Of a stretch of DNA of 64,000 bases, positions 1-13,200 are shown piece by piece; position 1 is the first letter of the stretch, and the number at the start of each line of letters is the position of its first letter. The position numbers and the translations under genes are program-made. Source of the stretch: Theristus sp. LFF4_11. Taxonomy: Eukaryota > Nematoda > Chromadorea > Monhysterida > Xyalidae. The stretch covers positions 1 to 64,000 of the forward strand of contig JASANC010001731.1 of the NCBI GenBank assembly GCA_030248135.1, read 5' to 3'. The notes under the pieces were generated by a model. That model searched no databases. It was not told where the DNA came from and saw nothing but the letters and a program-made list of their open reading frames with translations.

Positions 1-1600
1 GAGAAAACTAATTTTAGTTTATTTGTGAAATTGAAATAATCTTCATTTTTGGTCTGCTCAGAAAATGTTTAGAAACAGAGGAGTAACTTTTGTTCTAATA
101 ATCGTGGTGTGTAAAGTTTTTTGTTGTTGTCGGTTTCGCTTCAATTTTTCGTTGCGAGTATTTTCTGTTTTTCGTCATTTTGCTTTTAAAAACTAATTGC
201 ATCACATGCTGATAATTTACAGGTCAGTTGTTTTTAGAGTTTTATCATGCATAGCTCCTCCTTAGGATCAAAGTCACTTTTATTATATTGGCATGTATGT
301 CGAAATAAATAAAACTCTTCGTGATGGCCACTCATGCCGCAGTCGCTTGGTTTGATCCAAAGTTATCTATAAAAAAATTCTCATTAAACGTGACCCAATA
401 TGCGTTTGCACATGTTTCATGTCTGTGCGGCAGTTTGAAATCATCAAAACATAAAGTGGCAGATTTGTGCAAGAAATTGAGAAAAAAACTAATCAGAATC
501 TTTTTTCACTGAATAAATTGATTTTATTTCGTATTCGAACTACGTTTGGGCGCGAAACAGCTTTTAAGCTGTGCGGGATTTCAACACATCATTCAACATT
601 ACTCCGCCTCTGCACGAAAAGACGATTGTAGTTTGATGCAACAGAAGTTCTGTGCTTGGGCAAATGGTTGGAGTACCACACGCAGCTATCAAGTTGGTAC
701 AACTGAAAATGCGCTTCAAAACCGGTTCCGTCTAAAATTTCAAATACCGCTGAGGCTGTGTTCCGGTTGTAGGTCTGTGCAATACGGAATCACACAGCCC
801 ATTCTTGAGCTGACAAGGAGCCCGGGATTGTTCCGTTCGCGGTTCTTGCCTGTTGCGGTCTCTGTACTCTGCGCTCTAGATCCAGAAGCACACGAAAGAA
901 AGTTAAAATATACGTAAATTAAATGATGAATTCGGTGTTCCGAAAAATCGGAGGTATTCCGATGGAAATGTTTAAATCAAAAGCTCTATTATTTTGTTCT
1001 TTTCCTCCGGACACAATAAAGGAGGCGACAGAAAACCACCCATGATTTTCAAAAATCCTTAGTCACGGAATCACGCAAATATTTTGTGAGCTAAACTGAC
1101 ACTGAATCGCACATCAGAACTGCTGAAAATGCTTTGGTGGCAGGCTTTCTTTTTTGTATTTTTCTTGTTGGCATGTTCAGAGATTGTCGGCTCTGCTCTG
1201 GTTTCCGCTCGTATCGCACACGAAATCATAAACAAACTTTCTGGTTTTGTATTCTTGCCCGTCTGATTGCGGCCTTCCGGTTATTTTTTTTCTTTATTGC
1301 GTTGGTTTGGCATGAAAGTTACAGATGCATTGGATATGTATGAAGCTGACGTGATTCAGTGCAAGAACCACAACCAAGGCAGTTTTTGAAAAACAAGCGC
1401 TTTTGCAACCAGCTGATAATATTGACTGCATTTGAACTGGGCACATGTTGCATTCTGTACAAAAAATCGTCATCGTTTATCAGGCGTAATCAATCTGCAA
1501 AAGTTCTGATGTAGCATCATTCCTCAATCAATGGCCAATAATAACACTCGGGGCAAAACCTGAAAAAGGAACCTGCTAATCTTCAAAGCAACCAATCACC
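1..1600. other. No supported gene
   Basis: AT-rich sequence with only short open frames on both strands and no recognisable domain, RNA gene or repeat boundary. Upstream exons of the membrane-protein gene beginning at 1620 could lie here, because the first ATG is immediately preceded by a possible splice acceptor (CAACAG at 1613-1618). Confidence 0.5.
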
Positions 1601-1619
1601 AAACAACACAATCAACAGC

Positions 1620-3448
1620 ATGTTCTACGCGTGCTGCGCCATGTTGTCGCTGTTCGCCATCATGGTGACGTGTCTCGCGTTAAGCATCGTTGATCTGGAG
1701 CGGTACTCATTCTCGCTCTACACCGTTTTACTGTGCATCATCGGTGTGATTCTCGTCTGCGCGCTGTTCGTCGCCAATCCAACGGCGTGTGGCGAGCCGA
1801 AATGGCTGCTCAGGGTGTGCGCGTTCTTTATGGCCAGGTGCGTGCCGCAGTGCCCACTGCCCACTGATGCTTTTTTACGTTTGTTGCAGCCCGTTCATAC
1901 AGGCGTTATAGCACGGCACGGCACGTCAGGTGTCGTGTTTTAGCATATTCTACCGTCCATAGAGACGTGCCTTTGACGTACGTCGTCAGCAGACGTCTCT
2001 ATGAGCCGGGCTTCATGCAGCTACAACAGTTGAACTGTCCAGAGCATGCAATCATCAGTAATTATTATCTTTTCTTTAAGACCTGCGACTCAATGCGGTT
2101 CTGGACGTGAAAGGAAACTAGTTTCAATCTTTATGTGGTAATTCAAAATAGCCTAAGTGACCCGGCCTTATTTTAGGGACTCGGATCCCTTTGCCAACTT
2201 TTGAATTTCCCGCGTCGTGCATGAGACTGCTTAGCCATCTATGCGCGCATTGAGAAGCGGCACCAAAATAAAAGATATTAGCTGCTTTTTCATTGGCCTC
2301 ACTGATTGGTCAAACGGCCAGGTCGATGCAGCCAATCAGCACACAATATTCTGATGGCATAAATGCACAATTCGCACATGTTTTACAGTTTAGTTTGACT
2401 GTGGTTGTTTGGCCAAATCTGGGTACTCTGAAAACTGCCACTGCTGTCAATCCAGCGTTCACTTATTCGGGACAGGTTAAAAAATTGCGCATATGTCGAC
2501 TAAAACTGAGCGTTTCGGTGTTCACATGATGAAAAACACTGATTTTGATTCAGGCGATCCAACCGAACAGACGCGAACAACTTCACCGGACAACACATTC
2601 GAATGGTCATGATGAACGCACGATCGGCAGCCAGTGAAACGTTGGTTTGTTTTGATTGAAAAAATTTTTTTAATCAATTGAAAGTCAGCCTAACGAGAAC
2701 CCAATCGGCAAAAGGCACAGTGTCCTCAGTGCCTTTGAAAAAAAACGCTCAAACTGAGAAAAAAACCGATGTCAGCTGTGACGCGCAGCCGCCAGATGGC
2801 GTGCTGTTCATGGCGCCCGCGGTGCAAATCGTCAACGGCTTCTGGCAGGGAATGGCGTGGGCCGCCAGCGACACATCGGAATCAGACACGGATGACGACG
2901 AAAATGGCGACCATTCCGCCAATAATGACGGCGAAGAACGGCAACCGTTGACAAATGACAGTGAATTGGCGGCCACGGGCCCGTTGATGAAGCTGCTCGC
3001 CAATCAACGTGACAACAAAGTGGATTTTCTGCTGGAGCGAAATGAGCACACGGTGGAAGATGAGGCAAATGGACCGAATAATGACGCCGCAATGCAGAAT
3101 AACGCTTCGAACGCGGCTAACCGCATCACACCGGTGATAAACGAGCGGAATTCAATGCCGCCAAAATCAATCTCTCTAAGCTTCAACAGTCATAAGTCTC
3201 AGTCACACAACAATAGTCCCTTTAATCGATCAGCCAATTCTGTCAGTCCCGTCGAGACACAAGAAAGAGACGAAAAAAGAAACAGCGTCGTTCATTCAAT
3301 GGAGACTCGAGCAACAAAGACGAGCTCCACTGAAACTCAGTTTGAATGTCTATTGACCGTTTACGGCAATCAGGATGAAAACGTTGACAGTCGAGACTCA
3401 AAGGAGTGCATTATCAACGTCGATGACACACGGGAACAGTTCCTGTGA
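1620..3448 (+). CDS. Uncharacterised multi-exon membrane protein with polar acidic tail
   Basis: I do not recognise the family. Exon 1 (1620-1837) encodes two hydrophobic segments, about residues 5-24 and 33-52, followed by a Cys/Trp-containing stretch; it ends at a GTGCGT donor in phase 2. The last exon (2689-3448, acceptor GTCAG) encodes about 250 hydrophilic residues rich in Asp, Glu, Asn, Ser and Thr, with an acidic run around SDTSESDTDDDENGD, and ends in TGA at 3446-3448. The middle is ambiguous. My preferred exons are 1993-2057 (donor GTAATT) and 2554-2605, giving 364 aa. Alternatives that keep the frame use a donor at 2107, inside a transposon, or at 2029, each combined with a GTTGGT donor at 2641. 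Two N-terminal membrane spans and a long cytoplasmic tail are inferred. More 5' exons may exist. The gene converges on the aminopeptidase gene. Confidence 0.5.
2065..2278. mobile_element. TA-flanked MITE in an intron (WTATCTTTT termini)
   Basis: The left end TTATCTTTTCTTTAAGACC and right end AAAATAAAAGATAT are imperfect inverted repeats flanked by TA on both sides (2063-2064 and 2279-2280). A clearly homologous copy lies in reverse orientation at 58112-58314, also TA-flanked. It has no coding capacity. It lies seven bases 3' of the preferred splice donor of the first gene, so any exon model running to 2106 would include transposon sequence. Confidence 0.7.
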
Positions 3449-4250
3449 TTAGTTTGAACAGTTGAACGATGACGTTTTTTCTTTTAGTTTGCTTTCATGG
3501 TTTTCACGTCTAGAAATCGCGGATGTCACGTCAATTGTTGTTCACGTCAAACCTGTGCCAATCAATTACCAGTGCCGTTAAAAAGAGGTACCGTAGCCAG
3601 ACGATTCAAGAATGAATCAACCGACAACCACCATAATTGTCCGCCGCGGCTTTGCAATTCGTTTATCTGAATCCCATCAGAAAAAAACACGTAAATGAAC
3701 TAAAAAAACAACAACAAACGAACAGGATGCCTAAATCGCGAACAGAAAACAACAATAAAAACAAAGATCACTCACATAAAACCGGTACAGGAATATCAAC
3801 CTTTTCAAAGTGACACAAAAAATTGCAGTTCATTTTCTGCGGCAAAAGAAAATAACAAAACCGTCAACAAGAAATGACTCCGCCATAAACAAAGGCAACT
3901 CAAACTCCAAAAAACAAACAAAAGTTGCAAAGACGAACACAAAAACTCACCAATTTACTCGTAATGGGTTGGCCATTTATTTCATAAGATTCAAGACGAA
4001 ACAATGCAAAAAAACGTAATATATGACCGAACAAAAACAACATAAAAGCAGTGGGGTTACAATACTGTTCATTTGACGACAAACAAAAAACAACGACAAC
4101 AACTAACCACAAAAAAGCTCAGATTCAAAATCAAGCTTTCACACGAAAAAAAACGAACAAAAATATTAACCTGGTATAAAAACACAAAAAAATCACCAGA
4201 TCCAACCTCCATTCAACTTTCCCACAACTTCTTTCTCAGCCAATCAGCGG
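3449..4250. other. 3' region between two convergent genes
   Basis: A-rich, low-complexity sequence rich in CAAAAC-type runs separates the stop codons of the membrane-protein gene (+) and the aminopeptidase gene (-). It presumably holds both 3' UTRs. No gene is seen. Confidence 0.5.
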
Positions 4251-7200
4251 TCAGTATTTATGAGTCGTCAGCCAATCAGCGATCGGCGTCTCATTGCGCG
4301 CCAACAACGCCACATTCAAACGAACTGCTTCAACTGACTGCCGCATGGGACGATCGAGCGTCTGTGCGTACTTGCTGTTTTTGATCAGCTCCTGAAAAAA
4401 AACAGTTGCTTTCAGAACTCAATTTCGTTCCCATGTAGGAGTCATTGATAACGATTTTTCACATTTGTTACAACGCAGGCAGCTGTTTGCAAGATATGTT
4501 GACGCTGTTGCGCAGGCACGCACGCGCACCGGCGGTGTACTGTGTTATGAGTGCCTGTGTGTTTGCTTGTGACCATGCAAAATTGCTGTCAAACTAAACA
4601 GCAAAGTGTGCGGCCTTCAGTAAATAATTCTCCAACTCAAGTCTCAAACAACGGCAACCATCAGTGCCGATGCCGAATTTCACACAAATCAGCGTTCGAC
4701 TTGCCTCCGCTTCTTTGGCGACCGTCTCGCAGCAGTGCGGCTCGATGCAGAACTGCAATGAAAGAAAAAAAAACGAAAATAATCCGATTATGAGACCACA
4801 AGAACGGAAAGTTCAAAACTGACGTGGAAACTCAATCCGGTGGTCGGCGTACAAAACTGTCACCAAAACGTCAGTCGAACGCGTAAAAAAACAAAACAAA
4901 AAGACAATCAAAAGAGCAACAAAAAACACCGGAGAAAAATGCTCCCACGGACCTGCATGGTGTGCTGGAACAACGACGAGTTGGCCGAGTCAAAGATGCG
5001 CACCAGTTTCTCCATGTTCTCCTTGAAGAACGCCCACAACGTGTCCTGACCTTGCACCGTTCCGGACGCTGACAGTATCGGCAGGTACAGATCTTGCTTG
5101 CGCACTTTACCCTGAACAATTTCATCGTTGTAATAAGGACACGGGACATGATTTATTTTTGCCATATGGGTTCACGTGTTATTCACGTCGGCCAAACTGG
5201 AAAGGTCGGGTGTTGCTTTGATTCGATTCGCGCCAATGTGACCACACACTCTCTACGACCGGTGCGCATTCAAAATCTAATTTGCAATCAACTCTGATTG
5301 TCGACATGCGCCGCGGTACAGGTCAACCAATCACCATGCGCATGACATCGGGTGCACCAATCAGCGCACGACGGACGAAAACGACCAGAGCAGACCAACC
5401 GAGTCGACCGCATAATCGATTGCTTTCTTATGGACGGCCGCGTCGGCGCTCATCGCCATCGACATCAGCGCGTTCCGCTCCACCTCCGGGAAGCCGCACG
5501 TCTCGAAGATCTGCAGGGGAAAAAACAGCAACAGGAAAATCAGAAAAAAAATCCGGTAAAACACCACCCGGCAATGTGCACCCGGCTTCCTGGTTTAGAA
5601 TCTGTTTCCCTGACGCTTCGAGGCTTTGAATAAAACAGAACAGAACAGAACGTGATGTGAGCGTTTCAACACCACATTCACACGCCTATAGCCGATGCCA
5701 ATTCGCTCTGTGGTAAATGTCGAGCAAAACTCGCGTTTTCAGCACAAACTTAAAAAAACGGATCTTTCGTGGAAGTCCCGAACGCTTTCGTCCACAGTAC
5801 AACGTGTGGACGTGCTGGGAAAAGTTACGAAAAAAGAACGAAAAAAAATCGGTCCTCCCGCGAAAATAATAAAAAAACTGTTTCTCCATTCCTAGTTTTT
5901 GATAAAAAAGTTCTTTTTCTTTTCCTTGCCTTAATCAGATCATTCAGCGCTTTCTCGCCGCCGTTTCGCGCAACACTGCCATAAATCTGAAAATATTGTG
6001 TCTCTACAAAAAATCAGTTCTGACAGCAGTGAATAAAAAACACAACAACAAAAATATGAGAAATTACGGACTCGTTCATGTCAGCGTACGCAGACAGCAA
6101 CGTCAACATGAACAGCTGAACAGTGCCAGTGTGTTTGTTTGTGGCTGTGCCACATTCCTGTACTGTCCTCCTCAGACAACGGGCCAGTTTTATAAAAGCT
6201 TAGTTGCCCGACATAGCGCTACTCCACTGAGCGCCTGAATAAATTTCGTGAGAGAGCACATTTCAATTTGCTCAAATCGCGTTGAAAAGCAGCCAACAAT
6301 AGTGAAACTGGTTTGAGCGAAAACAAACGGCATTGTGCGGTTTCATCATGAATTCATTCGGGGCTCAGTGGTGGTGAAACTACTGGACCACTAAGCCGCT
6401 AGTAAAACTGGCGCAGCAACTTTAAACTGTTAGCAAGCAATGTAAATGCGAATCTAGCACGCTAAACGCTCGCCATTCTCGTCGACGTTTCTGTGCGCAC
6501 AGGGCGACATGATAATACCAACAAGAATCAGTCTAATCGCTCAGAAACAAACAAACAAACAAAAGAAAACCACGCACGACACGTCGAATATCAGCGGGCA
6601 GCTCCTTGTTGTCGTTGACGTGCTCCACGAAGAGCTCGTTCGCCTTGTCGATCGTTGGCTGGTGGCCGGCTTTACTGAGGCGGGCCAGCACGGTCGCACG
6701 CAGCTGCGAGTCGGTCGGCACTGCAACAATCGGCATCGGCATCATTGGTGCAGTTGTAACGGGCATTTAGCAATTAGTTTTTTTGTGCATACACACGGCC
6801 AAGACACATAAAAGGACAAAATATCTAAGTGGTGTTTTCGACTTAAGGAAGGACACTTTAAACCCTGGTGACTTTGGTTCACCCTCGTGGCAGTCGTACT
6901 ATTAGACTGTTGTTGTCTGCGCGTTCGCGGGATCGAGTCACCACCAGCCGAAGGGTGCATAGGCACTCAATGACAGAAAAAATGGCATTTGAACATAGTG
7001 CTAGCATAGTTTCACACCGAGGCTGGCTTGTTGCAAGTGCAGACACTACAATCTCCGACCTCGCAGCTGAGTGTAAAACAACAAACAAATCGAAGTGAGA
7101 TACAGTGTATACAAGCCAACCGACTTTCATTTTCAGTGGCAGTCCATTTGAGTTTCTCCGAAATCGGCAGATATTGATCAACAACGAATTTATTGAAGCG

Positions 7201-10200
7201 GTCGCGAAGCTGCAAAAAGTGGTCCCACTTCATCATCTGAAACTTTTCTGTTTTTCATCTATTTTTGAACACACCGTTTATCATTGCACGTTTTGCTGCA
7301 TTCTGCATCGGTGTGGAAAGGAAACGCAACAAAACGGATAGGCACCAGTGGCAGACCCTGTCAACAGCACCTTCTTTTACCAAAGCTACCAAAAACGTCT
7401 AACGTCCCGGCCTGCGCACCTCCGTCTGTTTTGCGCGTTGCAGCACATTCGAGATCGTGCCGACAGCGCCGTCAATCTCCTGCCACACGATCAACTGACT
7501 CTCGGACGCGCTGAGCGCCCTGAGCACATCGAGGAACTTGGTCGCCGGCGCGCGGCCCGCTTGCACCTGCGAGAAAATGCTGCCATTTACATTTGTCCTT
7601 GTTTGTGAGCACACGAGCGAGAGCACACCACGCGTTCGGGAGGTGGCCGATGCGAGTCGCCAACTTTCCACAAGAACAACAACGATTCAGTTTTCGCGGC
7701 GCGGTGCTTTCTTTCAGCATTTCAGCATTCAAGTGATTTTTAGGGAAACCCGACAGCACCAAATCCTAGTGGTGATGGGTTACACAGAGGGGGGCTCTAG
7801 GCCCCTCTAATGATCCAAGGCCAATACTCTCACCGAGTTAAGTTGACTGATTAGGAGACACAAACAGTGCGCAAACAAATGGAAGCAGCCGACATTAAAA
7901 TCCAGCACTAACGAGCGCAAAGATGTCCGTAATCACGTTGAATCGGTCGGTTGCGCCAAGTTGCTGCTGTTTGAGTGGCTCGAGCAATGCGGTCAACATT
8001 TCGTCGGAGTAGTTCACGCGGTAGTAACCGGTCATGCCAGCGTTCAACTGAACAAGATCAGACAAAATGGAAGAAAATCAAATGGAAGCAGACTCTGTGC
8101 GCCAACGCTATCATGAATGCCAGAACCGATTTCTGTTCAGAACCCCCTGTGTAATGCACAATTACATGAATACAATCGTTGTAATCGTCAATACGTTCTT
8201 GGAAGTGCTCTGCAATACGGCCTGGCAACAGTATACACAGAAGACGCAATTATTGGATTTACCGCGTTCCTTCCCTTCCCTTCAAAAACTGACCCTGTTC
8301 TTCTTTGTGGTTTCCATATTCACCCTGATGGTTGATTGCACCGACACAATCTCAACTCTATCATCACTTTCCGACTTCTAATGAAAGTCAAAGTGACGTA
8401 ACATTGCAATCTTCCGCGTGAGACTAGCAAAATGTAGTAGCAGAGCAGTACTAGATTGTTAAGATATTGTACTTTGATCAGAAAACGCACTGGTCAGCTT
8501 GTAAACATCACAACAGCCGTAGCGACACTCTCTCACCTTCACCCAATCGCCCGCCTGCACGCCATCGAGCTCGAACGTCTGCTCCGCTTCCGTCAGCAGC
8601 AGGCGCGTGTGCGGTTTCTTTGGATCGCACTTCGTCGTGATCACCGTCACCGGAACGCGCCACTTCGGCTGTTTCTCGTCTGCGATGATTGGTTGGTAGA
8701 GTGGGGGTAGATTCTTTGTTTCGTGGGGTGTCAGCGTGGGGTCAAAGTTTCGCGGCATCAGAGTTGTCGTTCCGCAGGTAGCACCAAGAAAATATCGCTG
8801 ATATGCAGCCCAGCAGACACTAAGAGGTGAAACTAAGCTACAGTTTCTACTATTTATAAGCGTTCGTATGACTACGATACCGTGCTGTGTGATAACACAA
8901 TGATGCGGTGGTACCGTGGTGTACGCACACTCCCCGGAGGCTGACCTTTCGTTCCATCGGCCAGGAATCGCTCCTGCGCGAGCGTCAGTCGACATTTGCC
9001 GTCGTCGCCATGAGCGAAACTGGCGGTGACGACGGGAAAGCCGATCTGCTGCGTCCAGCTGCCCATCAACGTCGCCACGTCCTCGCCGGACGCCTCGCTC
9101 AGCGTCGCCCAGAGGTCGGACGTTTGCGCGTTCGAGTATTGGAACTTCTTCAGGTACGCTTGCAGGCCGGCGCGGAACGTCTGTGCGTGTGTGTGGGGAG
9201 GTGGGACAATAAGGGCGCATTCATGTTGCAGTATTTAGTGACCGCAGCTGCGCGGGCACTAAATACTGCAACATGAATGCGCCTTAACAAACACGTGCAA
9301 CAAAAAAACAGAAAACGTGGGTCCAAATCTTGTTTTTTTGTAGTGTTCAAAAGTTTCTTGTGTTGAAAAGAGAGCAATAAATATAATCAACTATTTATTT
9401 CAGTAACGGATCGTTTCACACAAGAAAACCAACAACTCACATCATGACCGAGGTAACTGTACAGCATCCGATTCACGGATGACGCCTTCGCGTACGTGAT
9501 TGAGTCGTAAATCTCGTCGAGCTCGTTCGGATTGTCAATCGGCACCTGTGAAAAGTATGTCTGTTGAAACCTGTCACTTGTTTTCTTCGTAGAAGACAGA
9601 CAGCACGCGCCGTTGCTGTGAGATCCTATCGTGCGCGTGCGTTTTTTATGCGGCATTCATGAAGGCATATTTGGTGACGCATAGCTCTGTGTTACTTTTA
9701 ACATAGCTGTGCGTCACTCATTGCTGATTCATGAATGAAAAACTGTGTAACATTACTGTGTTATACTTTTACAATCAAGTGCGCCGTCTTCAGACTGGAA
9801 CTTTGTACAACGCTCTTCAGACTATAACAAACATTCTGCCGTGGTTTTTAGTCTATAACTTTTTGCCAGAGTATTCGCTTCAGACTAGAACAGCAGCGCA
9901 GCACCACCAACCTCTATCGGATGCGAGCTGTGCAGCGCGTCCAGTGCCAAGCCTCGGGTCAGCTCGTCGTGCACGAACTTCTGGAACACCTGGAACTTCG
10001 GGTACGCCTGCTCGACGAACAGATACTCGATGAAGGTGGCGAAACCCTCCTTCAGCCACAGGTCCGTCCACCATTTCTGCAGCACAAAGTTCATTACACG
10101 CGAGTTCATTTTTTATCGAGTCGCTTTTGTCACGAGATTTTCTTGTTGTCCGGTTGGAATAGTGGAATAGGTAGCAAGTACTGGATGTTGCTTTTCATGA

Positions 10201-13200
10201 ATGCAAAAAGAATTACGTTCGTTCTGTTCGTTCGTTCGTCACTGAGTCGCGCACCGCGCCACTGAGTGTTGCCTTTTTCATGAACGCATTTACAGCGGGT
10301 TTATTGGCGCTAAATACCACTTCCGCCACCAAGCGATGTCAGCTCAGCAATAAAGACGCATTCATGAAATATCATTAGCGTTAGCGTCAGTGACGCACAG
10401 CTATGCTACAGCATAGTGATTTATGTATGCATTCACGAAAAACAATTTCCGCGCTAAGTAGGCGACTTCTGATGCAAATCTATAAATGCACCTAGACAAT
10501 GACGAGCACACACCAAACCAAACCAACCATTGTGACGAGATCGCCAAACCACATGTGTGCGAGTTCATGCGCAATCACGAGCGCCACGCGCGTCTGGACG
10601 ACAGAAGAGGTTCGTTTCGGATCGACCGCAATCAACACTTCCCGGAACGTCACCAGGCCCCAGTTCTCCATGGCGCCTGTGTGTGCGCGCACGTAAACAG
10701 CGCTTGTTGTTGTTGTTGTCCAATCCAATGCAACTTAGAAATACTCTTTTTTGACATAAGGTCTGTTCAACCAAAGGTGCGGAATAGTACATGACAGGCC
10801 CATGCTCAACGGCAAGTCGGAACACAAAAACTCTTCCCATAACTGAAAAATTCTTGAGTGAGCGAACAGCTTTGTACTGGATAAATACGCAAAGCTTGTT
10901 TATTCGCTACATTTGAATTGACTGATTGGTAAGTTGAAGGTTTATGAAATGGTCAATATACCGAAAATCGGTTCGTCTAAAGTACTTGTATTTATTACAG
11001 TGCCAAATTGAAACCGTCCACATGGAGTGATGAAACTGATTCTCTGAAAAAACCACCGCCGCTTTTATTTCTCTCACCCATCGAAAAGTCCGGAATCGCG
11101 ATCAGATCGCATTTCGGCAGCGGATAGACGAGATCGAAAAAATCATTGTAATATTCGAGCGCTTTGCGGCCGCACTGGAACAACAACTTTTTGCAATTGT
11201 TGAACTCTTAATTTCAAAAGTAAAATTTTGTTGAGATATGCCTTTATTCAACATGGAATTTGAGGAAAACATTGCAAAACCGTCTCAGAAAGCAAAACAT
11301 TTCGCCATAAGAAACGATAACCAAAGTGGGGCTTCAGAAAAATCTCCCAGCGAAATGCAAAATGAACGACTACTAAAAAAAGGCGCGCACTTCCAACGCG
11401 AAATCGGTGTGCTCGATCATGTGCGGCACCGTGTAGACGCGCACGATGATGCCTTCTTTGGTCTTCGTCTGCAAGCAGAAACCGACAAATTGATAATCAA
11501 CGCAACTGCAATTGGATGCAGCAACCGCTTTTTTTCTCGATGTCAACCATTAAAAACGTGTCTGAAATGAAACCAATATGAAAATAGAACACTGTCGAAA
11601 AATGGCATCTCGATATGCACGCAACATAGAACGCCGAATAAGTGGCTTTTTGCTTCTCTAAAAACAATATTTTTTTAACACAACAGGTTTTCAAAATCCC
11701 CCCCCCTGTAACCTCCTTGAAGGCGAATTCGCCCACTGCGAACGCGACCAGATAGACGGACATCAGGGGGCTGCGCGCGAACACCACGTCCTTCCAGCCG
11801 TCGCCAAGTTTCTTCTCCTCGACGACATTCTGTAAAATGTGGCAGAGACAAATGTCTACAGAAGACCATTTTGCGCTTGGAAACATCGATGACATTCGGT
11901 GGGCTCACCATTTTTTCGCTGAATTTTTTTCAATGTTTTAATTACGATGCAACCTTTGAGGTGAATATTAGACAGAAAATTGGCTAAAACATTAAGACCA
12001 TAAAAAGTAGCCAACGAACAACAGAACTAGTACATCAATAAAAAAACAACAACAAACAATCACAGCACTGAAACCGCTAACAAATCGCAAACGCCAACTA
12101 AAACTGAGCATCAACGATTCAAGTCAATCAAGTTAGCAAATCGAGTCAATCTCGCTGATTCGCTTTTTCACGAACACATAAAATTCACAAAAAAAATCAA
12201 CAAACAAAGCAGTAAAACCACCGACCATATTCGACAACGCAGTCAAATCTTCCTTGACGTTCAGGGTAACATCAAATGTCGCTTTGTAAATCGGCTCGTC
12301 CCAGCACGGAAACGCCATGCGTGCGTAAGTGCTCTGTAAGAATCACGCATCGCATTGTCTAAACGATTGGATTATCCGCGTTTTTCGTCTTGGTGATTGT
12401 TGATCCTTCTTCTGTAACTTGGTCTATCTTAAGAAAAAAACGCTTTGACTGGCTGTCCATAAACCTGTTTATGAGGCCTTCCGCCGAAAAATCGCCCCAC
12501 AGTGGACAGTCTAGATTTTTGACTTGTCTCCGAATTGGCTCAAATTTTAACACAGTTAAGTATATTCATTTTGCAGGTCAAAAACGAATTTTCAGCCCAA
12601 TCGGCTCAAAAACACGTCCGTTGCGGCTTTTTTAATGAGGTACCCTATTTTTGGAGGAGGTCATTTTTGGACCCCAATTTTAAGGCATGTTCGGAAAATT
12701 GTCGCCATTGGCTAGTGGTTAAACGAATTTGGCTGAAATTTGAATCGTACATTGGCAACATATTGGGCTAACTTTTAAGCTATATTTCATCAAGAATGGT
12801 TGTTGCACATGTTTGCTGCAGCTGTTTAAACATGATGCTTTTTGACAAAATTCTCAAAATTCAAAATGCTCTGTAGGTGCGCCCAATGAATGAATTTGGC
12901 TGAATTTTTGCATGAAGGTTTCTATTATACAGGGAAAACAGTGTACAAAAATTTGGACCGCGGACCAGTTGCATTCCTGAGTTACAGCAGTTTTAAGTTG
13001 AACTCAGGAAGAAAAAGTGGTCATTTTCGAAAAAACTGAAGTTTTTCGATTCGCTAGCCATTCATTTTGCATTTTTATCGCTCTAAACAAAGTAACAATA
13101 TGTTTTAAAACCTCCTAAATATGTTGCTGCAATTAGTTTTTTTGTTTATTAAATTTTGGGCTTGATTAAACAACTGAAATGATCGTAAACTTCAGCATTT

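Noticed and set aside
6865..6940. GGTGACT...AGTCACC 76-nt frame as an intact tRNA
   Set aside because: The T-arm does not pair and position 33 is not T, so only a tRNA-like remnant is claimed.
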